DNA of 64,000 nt. It comes from CAWJMD01 sp963845675 (GTDB taxonomy: Bacteria > Actinomycetota > Actinomycetes > Actinomycetales > CAWJMD01). The notes under the pieces were generated by a model that worked only from the letters and a program-made list of their open reading frames with translations, was not told the origin of the DNA and made no database searches. Positions 1-6,827 of this stretch are shown piece by piece. A program made the position numbers and the translations under genes. The stretch spans positions 372,001-436,000 of the forward strand of contig CAWJSX010000003.1 in assembly GCA_963845675.1 (NCBI GenBank), read 5' to 3'. How positions within the stretch are numbered: position 1 is the stretch's first letter; each line of letters opens with the position of its first letter.

Positions 1-273
1 GACCTCGTCGCCACCTGCGCGTCGCCGCTGTCCCGCAACCGGACGTTCGGGGTGAACCTCGGCAAGGGTCAGACAGTCGACGAGGTGGTCGCCGCGACGC
101 GCCGCACGGCCGAGGGCGTCAAGTCGTGCCAGTCGATCCACGACCTCGCGCTGTCGGTGGGCGTGGACATGCCGATCGTCGACAGCGTGGTGCGTGTGGT
201 GCACGAGAACCTGCCGGCCCACGAGATGGTGAAGGTGCTGCTCTCCCGAGCCCGGAAGCACGAGAGGACCTGA
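1..273 (+). CDS. gpsA: NAD(P)-dependent glycerol-3-phosphate dehydrogenase, C-terminal part
   Basis: Only the last 90 residues are present; the gene enters from the left edge in frame 1. The readable part (CASPLSRNRTFGVNLGKGQ, then TRRTAEGVKS and a final DMPIVDSVVRVVHE) is the substrate-binding C-terminal domain of GpsA: the SRN-FG-LGKG stretch is the conserved glycerol-phosphate site. The enzyme reduces dihydroxyacetone phosphate to sn-glycerol-3-phosphate for phospholipid synthesis. It ends four bases before the stop of the convergent transsulfuration gene. gpsA next to ddl and thiL is the usual actinobacterial order. The start and Rossmann domain lie outside the window. Confidence 0.93.
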   Translation, partial: DLVATCASPLSRNRTFGVNLGKGQTVDEVVAATRRTAEGVKSCQSIHDLALSVGVDMPIVDSVVRVVHENLPAHEMVKVLLSRARKHERT

Positions 274-276
274 GCC

Positions 277-1453
277 TCACGCGGTGCGCGCGACCGCCCT
301 CAGCGCCGAGTCCAGGTCGCGCCACAGGTCCTCGACGTCCTCGATCCCGACGGAGAGCCGCAACAGCGACTCCGGCACGGTGGTCGGCTCGTTGGCGTGC
401 CGGCGTCGCCTCTCGACCATCGACTCGACGCCTCCGAGGCTCGTGGCGGGGAGCCAGAGCCTGACCGCGTCGACGACCGCGTCCGCAACCGCCGCGGCCC
501 CCGGCGCACCTCGATGGCGACGACCGCACCGAAGCCGCGCATCTGGGCTGCCGCGCGCTCGTGCCCGGGGTCGTCCGGCAGCGACGGGTGGCGCACGCGC
601 TCGACCACCGGATGGTCGCCGGAGCCGGGCGGCCAGCACGGCGGCCGGACGCCTGGGCGCGCTCCAGCCGGACCCCCAGGGTGCGTATCCCCCGGAGGGC
701 GAGCCAGGCCTCCCAGGGGCCGGGGATCGCGCCGTGCAGGCGCCGGTGTCGCGAGAGTGCCTCGTACAGGTGTGGATCCGACGTGACGGTGGCACCCAGG
801 ACGACGTCGGAGTGCCCGGCGAGGTACTTGGTGACGGAGTGGACCACCACGTCGGCGCCGAGGTCGAGCGGACGCTGGACGAGCGGTGTGGCGAACGTGT
901 TGTCCACCACCGAGACCGCACGGTGCTCTCGCGCCGCGGCGAGGCAGGCCGGCAGGTCCGCGACCTGCAGCAGGGGGTTGGTGGGGGACTCGAGCCAGAG
1001 CAGGGTCGCGCCGTCGGGCCGGCCCCCGGCGAGGGCGGCGCGGACGGCCGCGGTGTCGGTGATGTCGACGCGACGCGTGCGGAGGTGGCCCCGGCCCGCC
1101 AGCTCGTCGGCCAGCTCGAGCGTCGTGTTGTAGGCCGAGTCGGGGACGAGGAGAAGGCCGCCCGCGGGGACGCGCGCGAGGACCGCGGAGATCGCCGCCA
1201 TGCCCGACGCGAAGAGCAGCGCCCCGCCCGGGCCCTCCGATACACCCTCGAGCCGGCCGACGACCTCCTCGCACGCGGTCCAGGTGGCGTTGTCGACCCG
1301 GCCGTACACCGGCTGTCCGACCACGTCCGGGCCGGAGCCGACGTAGGTGGAGGTCATCGACACCCCGGGTCCCACCTCGGCACCCGGAGCTCGCTCGGGC
1401 CGCCCGGCGGTGACGGCTGTCGTCTGAGGGTCCAGGTGCTCGTCGGCGGCCAC
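277..1453 (-). CDS. Transsulfuration-family PLP enzyme (cystathionine gamma-synthase/lyase type), frameshifted
   Basis: PLP-dependent Cys/Met-metabolism enzyme. Visible motifs are the YGRVDNAT N-terminal region, the SGMAAISAVL cofactor phosphate loop, VDNTFATP, and the PLP lysine in SVTKYLAGHSD. The family makes or cleaves cystathionine or related sulfur amino acids; the exact activity cannot be told from sequence. The start is GTG at 1453, placed by a TACGCT hexamer six bases upstream (leaderless). The reading is intact to about 650, moves frame (AAVLAARLRR), moves again near 600 (HPSLPDDPGHERAAAQMRGF) and returns near 500 for the C-terminal part (TSLGGVESMVERR, ending SALRAVARTA). Three close frameshifts in otherwise conserved sequence suggest indel errors, though true decay of this non-essential gene is possible. 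Confidence 0.8.
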
Positions 1454-1459
1454 GGGTGC

Positions 1460-1465
1460 AGCGTA
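1460..1465 (-). promoter_or_regulatory. Leaderless -10 element for the transsulfuration gene
   Basis: On the minus strand TACGCT is followed by six bases and then the GTG start at 1453. This matches the actinobacterial TAnnnT -10 placed so that transcription begins at the start codon. It is back to back with a TAGGGT at 1486-1491 serving ddl, so the 47-bp gap is a divergent promoter region. Confidence 0.5.
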
Positions 1466-1500
1466 GGGGCGTGGCCGGTGGCCGGTAGGGTCGGCGTCCG

Positions 1501-2652
1501 ATGAGCCAGAACCCCCTGACCCGTGCAGGGTCCACCCCCACGCGCACCCGCGTCGCCGTCGTGTTCGGCGGGCGGTCCAGCGAGCACGCGATCTCGTGCG
1601 TGACCGCAGCCGGCGTGATGGCAGCCCTCGATGCCGACCGGTACGAGGTGGTGCCGATCGGCATCACGCCGACGGGACGGTGGCTGCTCACGTCGGCCGA
1701 CCCCGAGCGCTGGTCCATGTCGGGTGGTCGGCTCCCGCACGTCGACGACGACGACGGCGAGCCGGTGGTGCTCCCCCAGGGCGCCGGGCAGAACGGGCTG
1801 CTGGTGGTGCCCGACGGCGAGGTGCCCCGCCCGCTCGGTGCCGTCGACGTCGTCTTCCCGCTGCTGCACGGGCCCTACGGCGAGGACGGCACCATCCAGG
1901 GGCTCCTCGAGCTGTCCGACACGCGCTACGTCGGCGCCGGCGTGCTGTCCTCGGCGCTGAGCATGGACAAGCACTACATGAAGGCGGTCCTGGCAGCCCA
2001 CGGCCTGCCCGTGGGGTCGCACGTCGTCGTGCTGCCGCAGGACTGGGAGCGGGACCCGGCGGCTGCACGCGACGCGGTGGCGGCCCTCGGCTACCCGGTG
2101 TTCGTCAAGCCCGCGCGTGCCGGGTCGTCCATCGGGATCTCGCGCGTGACCGGGCCCGAGCACCTCGACGCCGCCGTCGAGGCGGCCCGCAAGCACGACC
2201 CCAAGGTGGTCGTGGAGGCCGCGATCGTGGGTCGAGAGATCGAGTGCGGCGTCATGCAGGACCCGGCCGGGGGAGAGCCGCTCACCTCGCTGCCTGGCGA
2301 GATCGAGGTGGTGGCCGGGTCCGGCCACGACTTCTACGACTTCGAGGCCAAGTACCTCGACGAGAGCGGCGTGAACCTGGTGTGCCCCGCCGACCTGCCG
2401 GACGGCGTGGCCGACGAGGTGCGCCGGGTCTCGGCCCTCACGTTCACCGTGATGGCATGCGAGGGGCTGGCGCGCGTCGACGTCTTCGTCACCCGGGACC
2501 ACCGCGTGGTCGTCAACGAGCTCAACACGATGCCCGGTTTCACCCCGCGGTCGATGTACCCGCGGATGTGGGAGCAGTCGGGCCGCTCCTACCCCGAGCT
2601 CGTGGACACGTTGGTGCAGCTGGCGCTGGCCCGGCCGGTCGGTCTGCGCTGA
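1501..2652 (+). CDS. ddl: D-alanine--D-alanine ligase
   Basis: Joins two D-alanines with ATP to make the D-Ala-D-Ala end of peptidoglycan precursors, in the cytoplasm. At 383 residues it has the family size plus a short N-terminal tail. Seen: the GGRSSEH loop at residues 23-29, LLHGPYGEDGTIQG near 121-134, the ATP-grasp KPARAGSSIGIS near 203-214, and the metal/substrate-binding VNELNTMPGF near 339-348. The ATG at 1501 lies nine bases after a TAGGGT hexamer, with no Shine-Dalgarno sequence, so it is probably leaderless. It is divergent from the transsulfuration gene and convergent with the DUF3515 gene. Confidence 0.97.
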   Translation: MSQNPLTRAGSTPTRTRVAVVFGGRSSEHAISCVTAAGVMAALDADRYEVVPIGITPTGRWLLTSADPERWSMSGGRLPHVDDDDGEPVVLPQGAGQNGLLVVPDGEVPRPLGAVDVVFPLLHGPYGEDGTIQGLLELSDTRYVGAGVLSSALSMDKHYMKAVLAAHGLPVGSHVVVLPQDWERDPAAARDAVAALGYPVFVKPARAGSSIGISRVTGPEHLDAAVEAARKHDPKVVVEAAIVGREIECGVMQDPAGGEPLTSLPGEIEVVAGSGHDFYDFEAKYLDESGVNLVCPADLPDGVADEVRRVSALTFTVMACEGLARVDVFVTRDHRVVVNELNTMPGFTPRSMYPRMWEQSGRSYPELVDTLVQLALARPVGLR

Positions 2653-2677
2653 GCGGCACGCCGGACGCTGCCCGCGC

Positions 2678-3119
2678 CTAGAGGCAACGACGCTCGGCGG
2701 GGACGAACGAGACCGCGCTGCTGACCGCGGCCAGCACGACGTCCGTGCCCGGGGGGTCCGACCCGGGAAGGCGCAGCTCGACCGCGGGGACACGGCCGTA
2801 GGTCGTGTAGACGGTGTCGCCGGCCTCCTCGCGCAGCACCCAGTCGACCTCTCCGATCGGCACGCACGGGTCGGTCGTGGGACCGAGAGGCTCCACGCCG
2901 CACCGGAGCTCGACGGGGGGATCGCCCCAGGCCGCCGTCGACTGGCCGGTGGTCTCGCGGCGCGCGTCACCGCGCAGCTCGCTGGGCAGCTGCACCAGCA
3001 CCTGCGCGCACGCCGGGTCGGCCGCGCCCGGACCGGGTGGGACCGGCACGGCACACCGCGCACCCGGCCAGCGTGAGCACCAGAACAGACGAGAGCGCCA
3101 GGGCCGACGGAAGACGTCG
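2678..3119 (-). CDS. DUF3515-family lipoprotein, start region frameshifted
   Basis: The mature part from about 3049 down matches the actinobacterial DUF3515 family commonly found beside thiL: CGVEPLGPTTDPCVPIGEVDW, Cys-containing, ending VPAERRCL. Function is unknown. Upstream, in a frame one base off, is a lipobox-type signal (hydrophobic SALALSSVLVLTLAGC, 3104-3059), so the intact protein is probably a secreted lipoprotein broken by one indel near 3055. No ATG, GTG or TTG lies upstream of the hydrophobic stretch in its frame, so the true start is unresolved; 3119 is a placeholder. The signal-peptide DNA overlaps the terminator hairpin of the RAM-domain gene. Confidence 0.62.
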
Positions 3120-3130
3120 GGCCCTGGCGC
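3095..3130 (-). terminator. Hairpin terminator after the RAM-domain gene
   Basis: GCGCCAGGGCC (3095-3105) pairs with GGCCCTGGCGC (3120-3130), and GACG (3106-3109) with CGTC (3115-3118) across a one-base bulge. That is a 15-bp stem with a 5-base loop. On the minus strand it starts 31 bases after the stop of the RAM-domain gene and is followed by a moderately T-rich stretch. Confidence 0.6.
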
Positions 3131-3160
3131 TGTCGGCGTTGCGGGAGAGCAGCTCTCGCC

Positions 3161-3397
3161 TCAGGCGTGCACCACGGTGCACGTCACGGTGCGGGTGATC
3201 CCCGGAACGCCCTGGATCTTCGACATCACCAGTGGGCCGAGCTCCTCGACGCTGGAGGCCTCGACGCGGACGATCACGTCGTACGGACCGGTCACGTCCT
3301 CGGCCATGACGACTCCCTGGAGCCCGCCGATGGCCTCGGCCACGGGCGCCGCCTTCCCGACCTCGGTCTGGACCAGTACGTAGGCCTGCACCACCAC
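3161..3397 (-). CDS. Stand-alone RAM (Lrp/AsnC ligand-binding) domain protein
   Basis: 78 residues, all belonging to the RAM domain of Lrp/AsnC regulators (QAYVLVQTEVGKAAPVAEAI, VTGPYDVIVRVEAS, PGITRTVTCTVVHA). There is no DNA-binding helix-turn-helix. Such lone domains form oligomers that bind amino acids and may modulate full-length Lrp proteins. The GTG start has a strong AGGAGG a few bases upstream. It sits between thiL (divergent) and the DUF3515 gene. The target and ligand cannot be inferred. Confidence 0.85.
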   Translation of the reverse strand: MVVQAYVLVQTEVGKAAPVAEAIGGLQGVVMAEDVTGPYDVIVRVEASSVEELGPLVMSKIQGVPGITRTVTCTVVHA

Positions 3398-3540
3398 TTG
3401 GACCTCCTGTGTGTCGACGGCATCGTCTGTGTCCGGCAGGCCCGTGGGCCCGCCGCGCCGTCACGCTACCGTGTCGCGGCGCGACGACGGCACACCGGCG
3501 GTGACGCGGCGGTGTGCGGGACGAGAGAACGGGTGGGGCG

Positions 3541-4539
3541 ATGGCGACGAGCGGAGCGGGCGCGGCGTCGACGCTCGCCGACGTCGGCGAGACAGGCCTG
3601 CTCTCGCGCATCTTCCCGCTGCTCCCGGCGGGGGACTCGACGACGGTGGGGCCCGGCGACGACGCCGCCGTCCTCGGCGCCCCTGACGGTCGCGTGGTCG
3701 TGACGACCGACGTGCTGGTCGAGGGCCGCGACTTCCGGCGCGGCTGGTCGTCGGCGGAGGACGTGGGGCGGAAGGCCGCCGCCCAGAACCTGGCCGACGT
3801 CGCCGCGATGGGGGCCGCGCCGACCGGGCTGGTGGTCTCGCTCGTCGCCCCGACGGACACCGAGGTCGAGTGGGTCCTCGGCCTCGCCCGAGGCCTCGCG
3901 GACGGCTGCCGCAGCACCGCGACGGGCGTTGTGGGCGGTGACCTGTCGTCCGGCAGCGAGATCGTCGTCTCGGTGACGGCCCTGGGCGACCTGCAGGGCC
4001 GTGCCCCGGTGCTGAGGTCCGGTGCCCGTCCTGGTGACGTGGTCGCGCTCGCCGGCAGGGTGGGCAGGTCGGCCGCGGGCCTGGCACTGCTGGAGGCCGG
4101 TCTGCCCGACGTGGACGCCGGGCTCGTCGCCGCACACGTGAGCCCCGAGCCGCCGCTGGCCGCCGGTCCTGCTGCCGCGGTCGCCGGGGCCACGGCGATG
4201 ATCGACGTCAGCGACGGCCTGCTGCGCGACCTCGGGCGGGTCGCCACCGCCAGCGACGTCTCCGCGGACCTCGACCACGGCGGCCCGCTCGGCGACCTCC
4301 GGTCGCTGCTCGAGCCGGCGGCGTCCGCCGTCCGTGGCTCGGCCTGGGAGTGGGTGCTCACGGGCGGGGAGGACCATGCCCTGCTGGCGTGCTTCCCTGC
4401 CGGGACGCCCCTGCCGGAGCCCTTCGTACGGATCGGGACGGTCGGGCCGGCCCCCGTGCCGGGACAGGAGCGCGTGCGGGTCGAGGACCGGCCCGAGGGG
4501 CCCGGTGGATGGGACCACTTCGAGGCTCCGGCCGGCTAG
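3541..4539 (+). CDS. thiL: Thiamine-monophosphate kinase
   Basis: Phosphorylates thiamine monophosphate to thiamine pyrophosphate with ATP, the last step of cofactor synthesis. It has 332 residues, the usual size, with the PurM-like fold. Seen: GDDAAVL near residue 40, TTDVLVEGRDF near 58, AAQNLADVAAMGAAP near 84, GGDLSSG near 137, MIDVSDGLLRDLG near 220 and LTGGEDHALL near 276. The ATG at 3541 is preceded by GGGTGGGG. An upstream in-frame GTG at 3514 would add nine residues absent from relatives. Confidence 0.95.
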   Translation: MATSGAGAASTLADVGETGLLSRIFPLLPAGDSTTVGPGDDAAVLGAPDGRVVVTTDVLVEGRDFRRGWSSAEDVGRKAAAQNLADVAAMGAAPTGLVVSLVAPTDTEVEWVLGLARGLADGCRSTATGVVGGDLSSGSEIVVSVTALGDLQGRAPVLRSGARPGDVVALAGRVGRSAAGLALLEAGLPDVDAGLVAAHVSPEPPLAAGPAAAVAGATAMIDVSDGLLRDLGRVATASDVSADLDHGGPLGDLRSLLEPAASAVRGSAWEWVLTGGEDHALLACFPAGTPLPEPFVRIGTVGPAPVPGQERVRVEDRPEGPGGWDHFEAPAG

Positions 4540-4546
4540 GCCCGGT

Positions 4547-4590
4547 GGGTCGTCGGGGTCGTCGGGGTCGTCGGGGTCGTCGGGGTCGCG
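4547..4590. repeat. 9-bp tandem repeat downstream of thiL
   Basis: GGGTCGTCG is repeated exactly four times (4547-4582), followed by a degenerate partial copy. It starts eight bases after the thiL stop, between thiL and the shared terminator at 4622. It looks like simple slippage-prone sequence; in the thiL frame it would encode a GSS/GSSG-like tail if the stop were lost. Confidence 0.75.
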
Positions 4591-4621
4591 GGGGTCGCTG
4601 GGCCACGCGCGGACAGCACGA

Positions 4622-4650
4622 AGGGCCGGCCCCTGTCGGGATCCGGCCCT
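4622..4650. terminator. Bidirectional hairpin between thiL and rpmB
   Basis: AGGGCCGG (4622-4629) pairs perfectly with CCGGCCCT (4643-4650) around a 13-base loop that can pair partly itself. It lies between the convergent thiL and rpmB genes. It has no U-tract, as is common for high-GC actinobacterial terminators. Confidence 0.55.
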
Positions 4651-4689
4651 GCGTGGCTCAGGCGCTCAGCGCCTCGGCAGGCTCGGGGG

Positions 4690-4875
4690 TCAGCGAGTGA
4701 CCTTGCCCGCCTTGATGCACGAGGTGCAGACGTCCAGGCGCTTCGGGGTGCCGCCCACCATCGCGCGGACACGCTGGATGTTCGGGTTCCAGCGGCGCGA
4801 GGTGCGGCGGTGCGAGTGCGAGATGGAGTTGCCGAAGCTCGGCTTCTTGCCGCAGACGTCGCAGTTGGCAGCCAC
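4690..4875 (-). CDS. rpmB: 50S ribosomal protein L28
   Basis: 61 residues, typical for the short actinobacterial L28. Two CxxC pairs, CDVCGKK at residues 5-11 and CTSCIKAGKV near the C-terminus, mark the zinc-binding form. The core SHSHRRTSRRWNPNIQRVR is the RNA-binding signature. The GTG start has GGAGAA upstream. It stands alone, convergent with thiL and divergent from the fakA-like gene. Confidence 0.96.
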   Translation of the reverse strand: MAANCDVCGKKPSFGNSISHSHRRTSRRWNPNIQRVRAMVGGTPKRLDVCTSCIKAGKVTR

Positions 4876-5111
4876 GGGAGTTCTCCTGACATGTTGCAGC
4901 GGTGACCCCGGCGGGAGCCGGGTCTGGTGGTTCGTGGGGTCGCCCGGACACGCCGGGCAACCGGAACAGACTAGCCGAGCCTGCGGCGCGCACCCAAATG
5001 ACGGCCGGCCTGCCCTGTGCAGGGTGCGGGACGCGGGGTCCGCCCGCGTGATGGGATGAGGCCCAGGTGCCTGTGACCCCCGACACCGGTGACCGCGAAG
5101 GCGAGGAGAGG

Positions 5112-6809
5112 ATGGGCAGCCACGTGCTCGACGCCGACCTCGCGCGACGCTGGCTCGGCCTCGCCCTCGAGGGTCTCGAGCGCGACCGTGAGGCGATCGA
5201 CTCGCTCAACGTCTACCCGGTGCCGGACGGCGACACGGGCACGAACCTCCACCTCACCCTGCAGCGTGCCTGCGCTGCCCTCGCCGAGCTTGACGGGGAC
5301 GCCGGCCTGCCCGCCGTCGCCGACGCGGCGGCCACGGGCGCGCTCCTGGGGGCGCGCGGCAACTCGGGCATCATCACGAGCCAGCTCCTCCGGGGCTGGG
5401 CGGACGCCACCGGGGAGTCCGGCGAGGACAGCGCCGGTGTCGACACCGTGGTCGAGGCCTTCCGGCGCGCCGACGAGCAGGCCTGGGCGGCCGTGGAGAG
5501 GCCGGTCGAGGGCACGATCCTCTCCCTCTCACGCGCCGCGGCCCTGGCGGCGGCCTCGGCCCGCGACGCGGGCGACGACCTGCCGGGCCTGCTGAAGGCC
5601 GTGGCGGACGCGGCGCACCAGGCGCTCGAGGAGACGACCGGCCAGCTCGACGTCCTCGCCGAGGCCGGTGTCGTGGACGCCGGCGGAGCGGGCCTGGTGG
5701 TGATCATCGAGGCGCTCGTCGCGGTGGTCACCGGGGAGGCGCCGCGACCGCTCGCGGTGGCCGGAGCGGGCCCGGTGCCTCGCGACCAGTCGTGTCCCGA
5801 CCTGTCACCCGGTGGGCCGGCCTTCGAGGTGATGTACCTCCTGGACGTCGAGCCGGGCGGGTCCGGCAGCGCGGGGACGTCGCCGGGGGACGCCGCTGTC
5901 GCGGCGCTCCGTGCCGAGCTGGCCCAGCTCGGCGACTCGCTCGTGGTGGTCGGGGGGGCGGGGCTGTGGAACGTCCACGTGCACGTGGACGACCCGGGCG
6001 CCGCCGTCGAGGCCGGCGTGCGCTGCGGCCGCCCTCACCGGATCCGCATCACGCACCTGGCCACGGGCGAGCGCCAGGGCTCTCCCCAGACCCAGGGGCC
6101 CACGACGGTCGACGGGGCACCGTCGGACGGCTTCGAGCGGGACGAGACCAGCATCGGGGTGGTCGCCTGGGCTGCGGGACCCGGTCTCGCGCAGGTCTTC
6201 TCGGACGCGGGCGTCGTCCCGGTCATCGGTCGGGCAGGCCACCGTGCCTCGACCGAGGAAGTGCTCGCGGCGGTGCGTGGGGCCGGGACGACGGCGGTCG
6301 TCGTGCTCCCGAACGACACCGACACCCTCGCCGTGGCACGCGCCGCGGCGCGGGCAGCACGCGACGAGGGGATCAGGGTCACGGTCGTGCCGACGCGAGC
6401 GCAGGTCCAGGGCCTGGCCGCCGCAGCCGTGCACGACCCGGGTGCCGGCCTCGAGCAGGACGTGGCCCTGATGTCCGCAGCAGCCGGGGCGACCCGCCAC
6501 GGGGCGGTCACCGTCGCGGCGCGGGAGGCCATCACGATGGCCGGACGGTGCGTGCCGGGAGACGTGCTGGGCGTCGTCGACGGCGACTTCGCGCTGATCG
6601 GCGACGACGTCCCGGCGATGGCCGCCGAGGTGACGCAGAGGCTGCTGGGGGGCGGCGGCGAGCTCGTCACGCTCGTCCTCGGCGCAGGCTGCCCCGCGGG
6701 CCTGGCGGACACCGTGCGCGCCGCCCTCCGGACGGCGCACGGTGAGGTGGAGGTGCAGGTCGTCGACGGGGGGCAGTCGCGCTACCCCGTCCTGGTCGGC
6801 GTGGAATGA
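5112..6809 (+). CDS. DAK2-domain protein, FakA-like fatty acid kinase (YloV family)
   Basis: 565 residues. The N-terminal DAK2 domain contains LNVYPVPDGDTGTN (residues ~31-44), the Mg/ATP-binding aspartates of dihydroxyacetone-kinase-type enzymes, and LLGARGNSG near 77. The C-terminal half is the DegV-like module (VLPNDTDT near 401, DGDFALIG near 491). In FakA systems such proteins phosphorylate fatty acids bound to FakB; whether this one does is inference. ATG 5112 (MGSHVLDADLARRW) matches the usual N-terminus; a GTG at 5067 in the same frame would add 15 residues. It sits 18 bases upstream of recG, the common recG neighbour. Confidence 0.88.
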   Translation: MGSHVLDADLARRWLGLALEGLERDREAIDSLNVYPVPDGDTGTNLHLTLQRACAALAELDGDAGLPAVADAAATGALLGARGNSGIITSQLLRGWADATGESGEDSAGVDTVVEAFRRADEQAWAAVERPVEGTILSLSRAAALAAASARDAGDDLPGLLKAVADAAHQALEETTGQLDVLAEAGVVDAGGAGLVVIIEALVAVVTGEAPRPLAVAGAGPVPRDQSCPDLSPGGPAFEVMYLLDVEPGGSGSAGTSPGDAAVAALRAELAQLGDSLVVVGGAGLWNVHVHVDDPGAAVEAGVRCGRPHRIRITHLATGERQGSPQTQGPTTVDGAPSDGFERDETSIGVVAWAAGPGLAQVFSDAGVVPVIGRAGHRASTEEVLAAVRGAGTTAVVVLPNDTDTLAVARAAARAARDEGIRVTVVPTRAQVQGLAAAAVHDPGAGLEQDVALMSAAAGATRHGAVTVAAREAITMAGRCVPGDVLGVVDGDFALIGDDVPAMAAEVTQRLLGGGGELVTLVLGAGCPAGLADTVRAALRTAHGEVEVQVVDGGQSRYPVLVGVE

Positions 6810-6827
6810 GCGTGGAGTGAGCGTGGG

